From positions 3,908,038 through 3,972,037 of the forward strand of contig NZ_JACHIR010000001.1 of the NCBI RefSeq assembly GCF_014203355.1: 64,000 nucleotides of DNA, read 5' to 3'. Numbering within the stretch: position 1 is the first letter of the stretch; the number at the start of each line of letters is the position of its first letter. A program made the position numbers and the translations under genes. Shown here piece by piece: positions 1 through 8,407 of the stretch. Source of the DNA: Kutzneria kofuensis (lineage in GTDB: Bacteria > Actinomycetota > Actinomycetes > Mycobacteriales > Pseudonocardiaceae). The notes under the pieces are model-generated. The model searched no databases and was not told the DNA's origin. It was given only the letters and a program-made list of their open reading frames with translations.

Positions 1-244
1 CGTCGCGCACGGCCGCGACGACCAGGTCGGACAGCGTCTCGACGTCGTCGGGGTCGACCACCTTCGGGTCGATGTTCAGCGACTTGAGCTCGCCGGCGCC
101 GGACACGGTCGCGGTCACCAGACCGCCGCCCGCGGTGCCGGTGACCTCGGCGGCCGCCAGCTCCTGCTGGGCGTTGACCAGCTGCTGCTGCATCTGCTGG
201 GCCTGTTGCAGGATCTGTTGCATGTTGGGCTGGCCGGGCTGCAC
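1..244 (-). CDS. ybaB: YbaB/EbfC family nucleoid-associated protein, 3' end cut by window
   Basis: The visible 81 residues begin at a GTG (complement of 242-244) preceded by a good GAGGAG ribosome site. The Q/M-rich N-terminal helix ([17 protein letters not shown]) followed by a TGTAGGG-containing beta strand is the YbaB/EbfC fold signature. These small dimers bind DNA and are usually encoded beside dnaX and recR. Here dnaX is also nearby and on the same strand, but a convergent peptidase gene sits between them. The C-terminus lies outside the window, so length cannot be checked. Confidence 0.9.
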   Translation of the reverse strand, partial: MQPGQPNMQQILQQAQQMQQQLVNAQQELAAAEVTGTAGGGLVTATVSGAGELKSLNIDPKVVDPDDVETLSDLVVAAVRD

Positions 245-307
245 CGCGGCTCCTCTCGTCGGTTTGACCAGCACCAGCGTAGTCGCCGGGTGTGACAGGG
301 TGGATCC

Positions 308-2068
308 ATGGGGCTGGACGTGAGGCGACTACTGGAACTGCACACGTGGCGGGCTTTCGACGTCGACGACGAGGGGCGGGTGCTGGCCGGCTCGGACGAG
401 TCGGGCCGGGTGCAGCTCGTCGAGCTGGCGCCGGACGGCACGGCGACGCCGCTGCCACACCTGACCGGCGTGAGCAATGCGAAGTACGTCAGGGGCGAGC
501 GCGCCGTGGTCGTCGAGCACGACAGCGGCGGCAACGAGCGCGGCCAGCTGTCGCTGCTGCGGCTCGGCGCGTCGGAGTTCGAGCCGATCGTGCACGACGA
601 ACGGCACATCCACCGGCTGGGGGGCATGCTGGACGGCCGCGTCGTGTACGCCACGAACCGGCGCAACAAGGTCGACTTCGACGTGGTGGTGCGCAACCTG
701 TTCAGCGGGGCCGAGGAGGTCGTCTACGACCGCGGCGGCTACTCGGCCGACGCGGCGCTGTCCCCCGACAGTCGGTACCTGGCCACCACGGTCGGCACCG
801 ACCAGGCGAACTCGACCCAGCTGCTGCTGGTCGACACCATGCCGGCGACCGAGGCCGACCAGGTGGTCGAGCTGACCGGCGCCGACGAGCCGACCAACAT
901 CGGCCATGTCGGCTGGCTGCCCGACGGCTCCGGCCTGATCGCCACCAGCAACCGGGACCGCGAGTTCAAGGCCGTTGCCCGGTACGACCTGGCCAGCGGG
1001 CAGTGGACGTGGCTGGTCGCCTCCGACCAGCACGACCTGATCGGCTGGCTGTCGCCGGACGGGCAGAAGCTGCTGGTGATGACCAACGTCGACGGTGTCG
1101 CCCGGCTGACCGTGCACGAGGGCCCGACCGGCCGCCAGCTCGACGAGATCCAGCTGCCCGCCGACGGCTGGACCTCGTATCCGCTGCTGGATCCGGTGTT
1201 CTCGCCGAACTCCCGGTACGTGGCGGTGACGTTCAGCTCGCCGACCATCCCGATGGACGTGCTGCTGGTCGACCTGGAGTCGGCGAAGGTCACCCCGCTG
1301 ACCGACACCGGGTCGCAGCTGGCCGGCATGGTGGAGCCGACGCACGTCCGCGCCAACGGCCAGATCCCGTGCTTCGTCTACGGCAGCGGCAAATCCGCGG
1401 TGTTGTTCCTGCACGGCGGCCCCGAGGGGCAGTCGCAGCGCCGGTTCGATCCGCTGGTGCAGGGGCTGGTCGCCGCGGGGCACGTGGTCGTGGTCCCGAA
1501 CATCCGAGGATCCATCGGCTACGGCAAGTCGTACTACTCGGCCGACGACCGGCGCAGGCGGCTGGACTCGGTGCAGGACCTGGCGGTGCTGCACGACTGG
1601 CTGCCGTCGATCGGGGTCGATCCGGCGAAGGTCGCGCTGTGGGGCCGGTCCTACGGCGGCTACCTGGTGCTCGCCGGGCTGGCGTTCCTGCCGGAGCGGT
1701 GGGCGGCCGGCGTGGACATCGTCGGCATCTCCTCGCTCGTCACGTTCCTGGAGAACACCTCGCCGTACCGGCGGCGCCTGCGGGAGCGGGAGTACGGCTG
1801 GCTGGACTCCGACCGGGACTTCCTGGAGGAGGCGTCCCCGATGAACAAGGTCGACCAGATCCGCGCGCCGCTCTTCGTGGTGCACGGGGCGAACGACCCG
1901 CGGGTGCCGCTGAGCGAGGCGGAGCAGCTGGCCGAGGCGGTGCGCCGCAACGGCGTCGAGTGCGAGCTGGTGGTGCACGCCGACGAGGGGCACCAGATGG
2001 CCAACCTGGCGAACAAGCTGGCCACCTATCCCCGGGCGATCGAGTTCGTCACCCGCCGGCTGGCTTGA
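308..2068 (+). CDS. S9 family serine peptidase (acylaminoacyl/prolyl oligopeptidase type)
   Basis: This is a 586-residue cytoplasmic protein with no signal peptide. Residues 1-340 look like a beta-propeller (repeated SPDSRYLAT / SPNSRYVAV strands). Residues 350-586 are an alpha/beta-hydrolase with the S9 nucleophile motif GRSYGG (Ser448), Asp530 in HGANDPRVP, and His562 in DEGHQM. Family members cleave short peptides, often after proline or after blocked N-termini. The gene is convergent with dnaX and their 3' ends overlap by 20 bp. The exact substrate cannot be read from sequence. It lies about 3 kb from the hydroxyproline operon with its Xaa-Pro aminopeptidase, but it is not in that operon. 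Confidence 0.9.
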   Translation: MGLDVRRLLELHTWRAFDVDDEGRVLAGSDESGRVQLVELAPDGTATPLPHLTGVSNAKYVRGERAVVVEHDSGGNERGQLSLLRLGASEFEPIVHDERHIHRLGGMLDGRVVYATNRRNKVDFDVVVRNLFSGAEEVVYDRGGYSADAALSPDSRYLATTVGTDQANSTQLLLVDTMPATEADQVVELTGADEPTNIGHVGWLPDGSGLIATSNRDREFKAVARYDLASGQWTWLVASDQHDLIGWLSPDGQKLLVMTNVDGVARLTVHEGPTGRQLDEIQLPADGWTSYPLLDPVFSPNSRYVAVTFSSPTIPMDVLLVDLESAKVTPLTDTGSQLAGMVEPTHVRANGQIPCFVYGSGKSAVLFLHGGPEGQSQRRFDPLVQGLVAAGHVVVVPNIRGSIGYGKSYYSADDRRRRLDSVQDLAVLHDWLPSIGVDPAKVALWGRSYGGYLVLAGLAFLPERWAAGVDIVGISSLVTFLENTSPYRRRLREREYGWLDSDRDFLEEASPMNKVDQIRAPLFVVHGANDPRVPLSEAEQLAEAVRRNGVECELVVHADEGHQMANLANKLATYPRAIEFVTRRLA

Positions 2069-4091
2069 CGCGCTTCTCGATCGGCACCGCGCCGAGTTCC
2101 TCGGCGAGCATCTCGAGCAGGACGTCGTGCGGGTCGCGGCGGTCGACGAGCTCGCCCGGCTCCGGCGCGCGTGCCGCCTCGGCCATCATCGACTCTTCGC
2201 TCTCCGGCTCCGGTTCCGGCTCGGGTTCGGCGGGCTCGTCCGGCTCCGGCGGCAGCGGGATGTCGTCGACCGGGGACGCGGCCGCCGGCGGTGCGACCGG
2301 CGTCGGCCGCGACTCGGGCTGCGGGCGGGCGGCCTGGCTGGGCCGGGTCGGCGCGGCGGGCCGCTGCCGAGGCGGGGCCGCCGCCGGGGCCGCCATCGCA
2401 CCCGGTCCGCCACCCGCTTCGCCGTGCACGCAGCGGACCTGCCAGCTGCCGCCGACGACCTTGCCGATGGCGGCGGCGATGGCGTCCTGGTTCTGGGCGG
2501 CCGCGAGGCGGCGGGCCAGCGGGGCCGAGGTGTGGGCGATGGTGACGGTGTTGCCGTCCACGGACTGCACGGCGGCGTTCATCAGCATTGCCTGCGTGGA
2601 CTTGCTCGGGATCGCCGCCAGCAGCTGGGACCAGAGCCGTCGCAGCGTCGCCACGTCCACTCCGCCCTCGCCGGCGGGCGCGGCGGCCGCCGGGGCCGGT
2701 TCGGGCTGCGGCTCCGGCTGGACCGGCGGCTGCTGGACCGGGGCTTGTTGCACCGGGGGCGGCTGGACCGGCGGCTGCTGGACCTGAGGTTCGGGCTGCC
2801 TGGGGGCCGGCGCCTGGGCAACCGGCTCCGGCTGGGGCTCGGCCGGCTGGGGTTCCGCGGGCCGCTGCGACGGCCGCTGGAACTTGTTCGCCACCGGAGC
2901 CGCGGCGTCGACCGCGACTGCACCGGCGGCTGCGACCGGGCGGTGCTCCAACTGCTCGATCCGTTGCAGCAGTGCCGCGTCGGTGGCGCTGGCGGCCGGC
3001 AGCATCATCCGGGAGCACAGCAGCTCCAGCACGAGCCGCGGCGCGGTCGCCCCGCGCATCTCGATCAGGCCGGCGTGCACGATCTCGGCGTACCGGGTGA
3101 GGGTGGCCGGGCCCAGCCCCTGGACCTGCTCCTGCATCTGCGCCAGCTCGTCCTCCGGCGCGGTGATCAGCCCGCGCTGGCCGGCGTCCGGCACCGCGGA
3201 CAGCAGCACCAGGTCGCGCAGCCGTTCCAGCAGGTCCGCCGCGAAGCGGCGGGGGTCGTGGCCGGCCTCGACGACCCGGTCGAGCGTGCCGTACACCGCC
3301 GCGCCGTCGTTGGCGGCCAGGCCGCGGACCATCTCGTCGATCAGGGCGATGTCCGTGACGCCGAGCAGCGCGATCGCCCGCTCGTAGGTGACGCCCTCGT
3401 CGCCCGCGCCGGCCAGCAGCTGGTCCATCACCGACAACGTGTCACGGGCCGAGCCGCCGCCCGCGCGCAGCACCAGCGGGTAGACGGCCGGCTCGACCTT
3501 CACGCCCTCGTCGCCGCAGATGTTCTCCAGCAGGCCGCGCAGCGTGCCCGGCGGGATCAACCGGAACGGGTAGTGGTGGGTGCGGGACCGGATGGTCGGC
3601 AGCACCTTCTCCGGCTCGGTCGTGGCGAACACGAAGATGAGGTGCTCCGGCGGCTCCTCCACGATCTTCAGCAGGGCGTTGAAGCCCTGCGTGGTGACCA
3701 TGTGCGCCTCGTCGATGATGAAGACGCGGTAGCGGGCCTCCGCCGGCGCGTAGAAGGCGCGGTCGCGCAGCTCGCGGGCGTCGTCGACGCCGCCGTGGCT
3801 GGCCGCGTCCAGCTCCACCACGTCCACCGTGCCGGAGCCGCCCGGGGCCAGTCCGATGCAGGAGTTGCACACCCCGCACGGGTTCGGCGTCGGTCCCTGC
3901 GCGCAGTTCAGCGACCGGGCCAGGATGCGGGCGCTGGACGTCTTGCCGCAGCCCCGTGGACCGGAGAACAGGTAGGCGTGGTTGACCCGCCCCGCGGCCA
4001 ACGCGGCCCGCAGCGGCTCGGTGACGTGGTCCTGGCCGACGACCTCGGCAAAGGTCGCGGGCCGGTACTTGCGGTAGAGGGCGAGCGCCAC
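2049..4091 (-). CDS. dnaX: DNA polymerase III subunit gamma/tau
   Basis: The 680-residue clamp-loader ATPase starts with MALALYRKYRPATF. It carries Walker A GPRGCGKT (residues 44-51), four zinc cysteines (63, 72, 75, 78) and a FIIDEAHM Walker B. A long Pro/Gln/Glu-rich linker with repeated QPPVQ units (about 400-470) joins the AAA+ core to a tau-type C-terminal domain. It assembles with delta and delta-prime to load the beta clamp. The start is GTG. The gene follows the SRP RNA gene on the same strand, a common bacterial arrangement. No programmed-frameshift slippery site was noticed, so one full-length product is expected. Confidence 0.97.
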   Translation of the reverse strand: MALALYRKYRPATFAEVVGQDHVTEPLRAALAAGRVNHAYLFSGPRGCGKTSSARILARSLNCAQGPTPNPCGVCNSCIGLAPGGSGTVDVVELDAASHGGVDDARELRDRAFYAPAEARYRVFIIDEAHMVTTQGFNALLKIVEEPPEHLIFVFATTEPEKVLPTIRSRTHHYPFRLIPPGTLRGLLENICGDEGVKVEPAVYPLVLRAGGGSARDTLSVMDQLLAGAGDEGVTYERAIALLGVTDIALIDEMVRGLAANDGAAVYGTLDRVVEAGHDPRRFAADLLERLRDLVLLSAVPDAGQRGLITAPEDELAQMQEQVQGLGPATLTRYAEIVHAGLIEMRGATAPRLVLELLCSRMMLPAASATDAALLQRIEQLEHRPVAAAGAVAVDAAAPVANKFQRPSQRPAEPQPAEPQPEPVAQAPAPRQPEPQVQQPPVQPPPVQQAPVQQPPVQPEPQPEPAPAAAAPAGEGGVDVATLRRLWSQLLAAIPSKSTQAMLMNAAVQSVDGNTVTIAHTSAPLARRLAAAQNQDAIAAAIGKVVGGSWQVRCVHGEAGGGPGAMAAPAAAPPRQRPAAPTRPSQAARPQPESRPTPVAPPAAASPVDDIPLPPEPDEPAEPEPEPEPESEESMMAEAARAPEPGELVDRRDPHDVLLEMLAEELGAVPIEKRVKPAGG

Positions 4092-4152
4092 GGGTACGAC
4101 CCTACTGCGGTGGTCCGACAGTTCCGTGCCGGACCTCGTCCGGGCAAAAAAA

Positions 4153-4240
4153 GGGGACCCCGCGCACCTGTCAGAGCCCGCTTATCCTTGCTGCCTTCCG
4201 GCCCTGGGGAGGTTCACAGGATGGACACCGCACGAGGTCC
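4153..4240 (-). ncRNA. ffs: Signal recognition particle RNA (4.5S, small bacterial type)
   Basis: The complementary strand holds the universally conserved SRP domain IV core, GGAAGGCAGCAAGGATAAGC, with its GGAA-type tetraloop and asymmetric loop. The flanks pair into one long hairpin (GGACCTCGTGC with GCGCGGGGTCC). A T7 tract directly after the 3' pairing arm acts as a terminator. The RNA binds Ffh for co-translational targeting to the membrane. The ends are estimated from base pairing and may be off by several bases. Confidence 0.93.
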
Positions 4241-4317
4241 GTGTCTGAGTGTAGCGGGTCCCTCGATCCGGTGCTTCGGGAGGCGGGGTCTTCGGGAGCG
4301 GAGCAGGATGCCGGGCC

Positions 4318-4578
4318 ATGGCGGAGGACACACGGCTTGAGATCGACATCGAGCTGTTCGGCGGTCCCGAGGACGGCCGGACGATCAAGGTCCCGGCGCA
4401 GCGGGACGGGGTTCCGACGTTGCCGCGGTGGGAGTTCCCGCAGCTGCCCAAGGAACGCAACCGGGAGAAGCTGAAGGCGGCGCTGGCCGCGTTGCCGGTC
4501 ATCGTCTACGAGCGTCCCGCCGAGCCCGTCCGTGGCCGATGGAAGTACGTCTACGCGGGCACCCGCGCCCGCAGCTGA
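4318..4578 (+). CDS. Conserved-looking small hypothetical protein (86 aa)
   Basis: The product is a soluble 86-residue protein beginning MAEDTRLEIDIELFGGPEDG. It is rich in charged residues and has no signal peptide or membrane segment. Its two-strand start followed by a Lys/Arg-rich helix (ELPKERNREKLKAA-like) gives no function I recognise. Third-position GC is high and a Rho-independent hairpin follows at 4613, so I regard it as a real gene. It lies divergently from ffs/dnaX with only the SRP promoter region between them. Confidence 0.7.
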   Translation: MAEDTRLEIDIELFGGPEDGRTIKVPAQRDGVPTLPRWEFPQLPKERNREKLKAALAALPVIVYERPAEPVRGRWKYVYAGTRARS

Positions 4579-4612
4579 GCGCTGCCCCGCCCGACCGGCC
4601 CGCAGGCCCCTC

Positions 4613-4631
4613 ACCAGCCGTTTTGGCTGGT
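4613..4631 (+). terminator. Hairpin terminator after the 86-aa gene
   Basis: A perfect 7-bp stem ACCAGCC / GGCTGGT encloses a GTTTT loop, 35 bp after the stop codon and just before tRNA-Ser. Confidence 0.6.
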
Positions 4632-4659
4632 CAGGCACCCCTCCGGTAAGCTCCCACGC

Positions 4660-4746
4660 GGAGGATTCGCCTAGTGGCCTAGGGCGCACGACTGGAAATC
4701 GTGTTGGGGATTAAACCCCTCACGGGTTCAAATCCCGTATCCTCCG
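4660..4746 (+). tRNA. tRNA-Ser(GGA)
   Basis: This is an 87-nt class II tRNA with acceptor GGAGGAT/ATCCTCC, anticodon stem CACGA/TCGTG presenting GGA, a long variable arm, and T-loop GGTTCAAAT. It reads UCC and UCU. The 3' CCA is not encoded. Confidence 0.97.
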
Positions 4747-4751
4747 CAGGT

Positions 4752-4782
4752 CAGAGGCCCCGCCGACACGGCGGGGCCTCTG
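4752..4782 (+). terminator. Terminator of tRNA-Ser(GGA)
   Basis: A 13-bp perfect stem CAGAGGCCCCGCC / GGCGGGGCCTCTG with a 5-nt loop begins 6 bp after the tRNA. Confidence 0.8.
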
Positions 4783-4823
4783 CTGTTCCCGGGAATGTCA
4801 GACCGGCGTGCCAGGCTGGTGGG

Positions 4824-5141
4824 GTGACGGATCCGCTGAGCGCGCTCCTGGAGGGGACGGCATCCCAGGCCCGGCGACGGTTCGACCAGCGCAACGGGCG
4901 GCTGGGCAACTCGTCGACGGTGCACGCGGTGCATTTACAGCGGTGGTTGGGCGACATGCTGATCCCGGCCCCGGGCTGTCACGTGGGCACGGGCACGTGG
5001 GACTTCACCCGGTTCGAGCCGACCAACGACCCGGTGACGTGCGGCCGCTGCCTGCGCTCCCCGCAGGTGAGGCAGGCAGCGGCCGATCACGTGTCGCCGC
5101 AGCTGGAGCTGGAGCTGGTCAGCCCCGAAGACAGCCGCTGA
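4824..5141 (+). CDS. Hypothetical protein with possible zinc-binding Cys/His residues (105 aa)
   Basis: I place the start at GTG 4824, because earlier in-frame starts fall inside the tRNA and its terminator. The protein opens VTDPLSALLEGTASQARRRF. Its central part has CHVGTGTWDF and CGRCLRSPQ, three cysteines and a histidine that could bind a metal. I do not recognise the family. The last 23 bp overlap the 3' end of the convergent pepP gene, so no separate terminator exists. The coding pattern (high GC3) supports expression; function is unknown. Confidence 0.65.
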   Translation: MTDPLSALLEGTASQARRRFDQRNGRLGNSSTVHAVHLQRWLGDMLIPAPGCHVGTGTWDFTRFEPTNDPVTCGRCLRSPQVRQAAADHVSPQLELELVSPEDSR

Positions 5142-6537
5142 CCCACTCCTCGATGCCGGCGGCGGTGATGGGCAGCGCGGAGGAGAGCACGTCGGCGCCG
5201 GTGTCGGTGACGACGAGGTCGTCCTCGATACGCACGCCGAGCCCGCGCAGCTCCGGCGGCACGGTGAGGTCGTTGGGGTGGAAGTACAGCCCCGGCTCGA
5301 CGGTCAGCGCCATGCCGGCGGCCAGCGTGCCCTCGTGGTACGCCTCGGCGCGGGCCCGGGCGCAGTCGTGCACGTCCAGGCCGAGGTAGTGGCCGACGCC
5401 ACAGACGATGTAGCGCCGGTGGTGCTGGCCGTCGGGGTCCAGCGCCTCGTCGACGGAGACGGGCAGCAACCCCCAGTCGTGCAGGCCCTCGGCGAGCACC
5501 CGCATGGCGGTGTTGTGGAACGCCCGGTACTCGACGCCGGGCCGCACGTCGGCCATGGCGGCCAGGTGCGCCTTGAGCACGAGTTCGTACACCTGGCGCT
5601 GCGGGTCGCTGAACTTGCCGTTGACGGGGAAGGTCCTGGTCACGTCGGCGGTGTAGTAGGTGTTGACCTCGACGCCGGCGTCCATCAGCAGCAACCCGTC
5701 GGCGGGCACGTCGCCGTCGCAGCGCACCCAGTGCAGCACCGGGGCGTGCGGGCCGGCGGCCAGGATGGAGGCGTAGCCGGGGGCGTTGCCGCTGGTGCGG
5801 GCCCGCCGGTCGAAGGTGCCCTGCAGCCAGCGCTCGCCGCCGCCCTTGATCGCCATCGGCAGCTCGGCGGCCACCTCGGCGAAGCCGAGCACGGTGGCGT
5901 CGACGGCGGCCTGCAGCTGGCCGATCTCCCAGTCGTCCTTGAATCGGCGCAGCTCCGCCAGAACTGTGCGCAGGCCGGAGCTGTTGCCGTAACCGAGCGC
6001 GTCCAGCATCGGCTCGACGCCGCCGGTGGCGTTGACCGCCGGGTGCTGGCCGCGCAGCAATCCGGGCAGGTCCTCGATACGCCGGCACGTCAGGCCGAGC
6101 GCCTCGCTCCACTCGGCGAGGCCGGGCACGGGCCCGATCCACAGCTCGCCGTCGCGGGCGCTGCCGAAGAACTCCGGGTCGCCGGGGCGGGCCGGCTCGC
6201 GCAGCAGCAGCACGGCCTCGTGCCCGCCGGAAACCGGCAGCATCAGCAGCACGGCGCCCTCGGCGTTGCAGCCGGTGAGCCAGGAGAAGTCGCTGTCCGG
6301 ACGGAAGTCGTAGTCGGTGTCGTTGGCCCTGACCGGGGCCCGTCCGGAGGCGACCGCGATGCGCTGCCCGGGGAACTCGGCCGACAGCCGGGCCCGGTGC
6401 GCGGCGGCGGCCTCCCGCGCGCCCGGGGTCAGCCGGACCTCGCGGGCCGCATCGCCCCAGCCTGTTCCGACCGAGGACCGGAATCCGGTCGCCTCGACCA
6501 GCCTGGACGGGTCTCGCCTCGCCGGCCGATCAGTCAT
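5119..6537 (-). CDS. pepP: Xaa-Pro aminopeptidase (M24B, aminopeptidase P)
   Basis: The 472-residue protein has an N-terminal AMP_N domain (about 30-190) and a C-terminal pita-bread M24 domain. Dinuclear-metal residues are visible in MDAGVEVNTYYTADVTRT, GVGHYLGLDVHD, TVEPGLYF and EDDLVVT. It removes the residue before a penultimate proline. I chose ATG 6537, with GAGGAG 8 bp upstream, over an earlier GTG that overlaps that ribosome site. It follows the hydroxyproline epimerase by 12 bp on the same strand, so it is the last gene of the hydroxyproline operon. That suggests it frees Pro/Hyp from small peptides, such as collagen fragments, before catabolism; the link is inferred. Confidence 0.93.
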   Translation of the reverse strand: MTDRPARRDPSRLVEATGFRSSVGTGWGDAAREVRLTPGAREAAAAHRARLSAEFPGQRIAVASGRAPVRANDTDYDFRPDSDFSWLTGCNAEGAVLLMLPVSGGHEAVLLLREPARPGDPEFFGSARDGELWIGPVPGLAEWSEALGLTCRRIEDLPGLLRGQHPAVNATGGVEPMLDALGYGNSSGLRTVLAELRRFKDDWEIGQLQAAVDATVLGFAEVAAELPMAIKGGGERWLQGTFDRRARTSGNAPGYASILAAGPHAPVLHWVRCDGDVPADGLLLMDAGVEVNTYYTADVTRTFPVNGKFSDPQRQVYELVLKAHLAAMADVRPGVEYRAFHNTAMRVLAEGLHDWGLLPVSVDEALDPDGQHHRRYIVCGVGHYLGLDVHDCARARAEAYHEGTLAAGMALTVEPGLYFHPNDLTVPPELRGLGVRIEDDLVVTDTGADVLSSALPITAAGIEEWVSGCLRG

Positions 6538-6549
6538 CTGGAGCACTCC

Positions 6550-7539
6550 TCACAGCGTGAACCCGTTCGGGAACGGGTCGGTTGGGTCCAGCAGGTACTG
6601 TGCCATGCCGGTCAGCCAGGCGCGGCCTTCGATCGTCGGGGTCACGCCGTGTGACGTCTCGGCCACGAGGCGCCCGGTGAACCTGGTGCCCAGCAGCGAT
6701 TCGTTCACGAAGTCGGTGTGCAGCGCCAGTTCGCCGCGGGCGTGCAGCTGCGCCATCCGCGCGCTGGTACCGGTTCCACACGGCGATCGGTCGAACCAGC
6801 CGGGGTGGATGACCATGGCGTTGCGCGCGTGGCTGCCGTTGTGGCCGGGCGCAACCAGTTGCACGTGCTTGCAGCCGGCGATGCCGGGGTCCTCTCGGTG
6901 CACGGGCCGCCGCTGGGCGTTGATCGCGTCCATTATGGACAAACCGGTGGCCAGAATCCGGTCCTTTTCCTTGACGTCGAAGACGATACCCAGCGAGTCG
7001 ATCGGCAGGATCGCGTAGAAGTTGCCGCCGTAGGCCATGTCGTAGCGCACCTCGCCGAGCCCCGGGACGTCCACCACGGCGTCGAGTTCGTGCGCGTATG
7101 CCGGCACGTTCTGGAACCGCACCGACTCGGCGTGGCCGTCGCGCACTTTCACCTCGGCGACGACCAGGCCGGCCGGGGTGTCCAGCCGCACGGTCGTGAC
7201 CGGTTCGACGACCTCCACCATGCCCGTCTCCACCAGCACGGTCGCGACGCCGATGGTGCCGTGCCCGCACATCGGCAGGCAGCCGGAAACCTCGATGTAC
7301 AGCACGCCCCAGTCGGCGTCCGGCCTGGTCGGCGGCTGCAGGATCGCGCCGCTCATGGCCGAGTGCCCCCTCGGCTCGTTCACCAGGAACTGCCGGATGT
7401 GGTCCATCTTCTCGACGAAGTGCTGACGCCGCTCGGCCATGGTGGCGCCGGGGATCGGACCGACGCCGCCGGTGATCACCCGCGTCGGCATGCCCTCGGT
7501 GTGCGAGTCGACGGCGGTGAAGTACCTGCTGGCCCGCAC
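6550..7539 (-). CDS. 4-hydroxyproline 2-epimerase (proline racemase family)
   Basis: The 329-residue protein carries both catalytic cysteines of the family: Cys91 in MCGHGTIG and Cys254 in SPCGTGTSA. It also has the DSHTEG metal/substrate loop near the start. Having two Cys, rather than the Thr found in dehydratases, predicts racemase/epimerase activity: trans-4-hydroxy-L-proline to cis-4-hydroxy-D-proline. It starts at GTG one base after the deaminase stop codon and shares the operon with the D-hydroxyproline dehydrogenase, which makes hydroxyproline a better guess than proline. Confidence 0.9.
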   Translation of the reverse strand: MRASRYFTAVDSHTEGMPTRVITGGVGPIPGATMAERRQHFVEKMDHIRQFLVNEPRGHSAMSGAILQPPTRPDADWGVLYIEVSGCLPMCGHGTIGVATVLVETGMVEVVEPVTTVRLDTPAGLVVAEVKVRDGHAESVRFQNVPAYAHELDAVVDVPGLGEVRYDMAYGGNFYAILPIDSLGIVFDVKEKDRILATGLSIMDAINAQRRPVHREDPGIAGCKHVQLVAPGHNGSHARNAMVIHPGWFDRSPCGTGTSARMAQLHARGELALHTDFVNESLLGTRFTGRLVAETSHGVTPTIEGRAWLTGMAQYLLDPTDPFPNGFTL

Positions 7540-7540
7540 G

Positions 7541-8407
7541 TCAGATCACCCGGGCGAGATCGGCGTCCAGCCGGGCGCGGTTGGCGTCGGTCAGCGGCCC
7601 GCGCGGCGGGCGGCAGGGGCCGCCGTAGCGGCCGACCTTGTCCATGGCGTACTTGATGGCCTGCACGAACTCGGTGCGCGAATCCCAGCGGAACGCGGCG
7701 ACGAGCCGTTCGTACAGCTTGCGGGCCTCGTCGAGCCGGCCCTGCGTGGCCAGCGTGAACAGCTCGACCGACTCGGCCGGGTAGGCGTTGGGGAAGCCGG
7801 CGAACCAGCCGGTCGCGCCCATCAGCACGGCTTCGAGCAGCACGTCGTCCGCGCCGGCGATCACCGCGAGCCCCGGCGCCTGCTCGCGGATCTCCAGCAC
7901 GCGACGGACGTCGCCGGAGAACTCCTTGACCGCCACCACGTTGTCGATCTGGGCGATCTCGCTCAGCAGCTTCGGCGTGAGATCCACCTTGGTGTCGAAC
8001 GGGTTGTTGTAGACCATCACCGGCAGGCCGACCGAGGCGACGGCGGCGAAGTGGTCGACCACCTCGGCGTCACTGGCCCGGTACATGGTCGGCGGCAGGC
8101 AGAGCAGGCCGTCCGCGCCGTCCTCGGCGGCGAGTTCGGCCCAACGCTTGGCCTGGTGCGAGCCGGGGGCGTGCACGCCGACGACCACGATGCCGTCGTC
8201 ACCGACGGTCTCGATCGCGGTGCGGGCCACCGTCCGGCGTTCGTCGTCGGTGAGCGACGAGTACTCGCCGAGCGAGCCGTTGGGGCCAACGCCGTGACAG
8301 CCGCTGTCGATCAGCCAGCGGCAGTGCTCGGCGTAGCGGTCGAGGTCGATGCGCAGGTCGGCGTCGAAGGGCAGCGCGGTCGCGACGACCACTCCATCGA
8401 AGATCAC
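7541..8407 (-). CDS. Pyrroline-4-hydroxy-2-carboxylate deaminase (DapA/DHDPS superfamily)
   Basis: This 288-residue TIM barrel has the Schiff-base lysine Lys161 (VAVKEFSGD), the general-acid Tyr133 (VMVYNNP) and the N-terminal GPNGSLGEYSSL loop of the superfamily. In hydroxyproline catabolism this enzyme turns the pyrroline product of the dehydrogenase into alpha-ketoglutarate semialdehyde and ammonia. The GTG start overlaps the upstream dehydrogenase stop (GTGA). Operon context separates it from true DapA. The semialdehyde dehydrogenase needed next is not in this window. Confidence 0.87.
   Translation of the reverse strand: MIFDGVVVATALPFDADLRIDLDRYAEHCRWLIDSGCHGVGPNGSLGEYSSLTDDERRTVARTAIETVGDDGIVVVGVHAPGSHQAKRWAELAAEDGADGLLCLPPTMYRASDAEVVDHFAAVASVGLPVMVYNNPFDTKVDLTPKLLSEIAQIDNVVAVKEFSGDVRRVLEIREQAPGLAVIAGADDVLLEAVLMGATGWFAGFPNAYPAESVELFTLATQGRLDEARKLYERLVAAFRWDSRTEFVQAIKYAMDKVGRYGGPCRPPRGPLTDANRARLDADLARVI

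Noticed and set aside
2127..4340. Very long open frames opposite dnaX and opposite many other genes
   Set aside because: They lack ribosome sites and protein-like composition (Arg/Gly/Ala/Pro only), and simply mirror the GC3 bias of the true gene on the other strand.
4701..4823. Longer version of the 105-aa protein starting inside tRNA-Ser
   Set aside because: It would translate through the tRNA and its terminator hairpin; GTG 4824 is the first sensible start.
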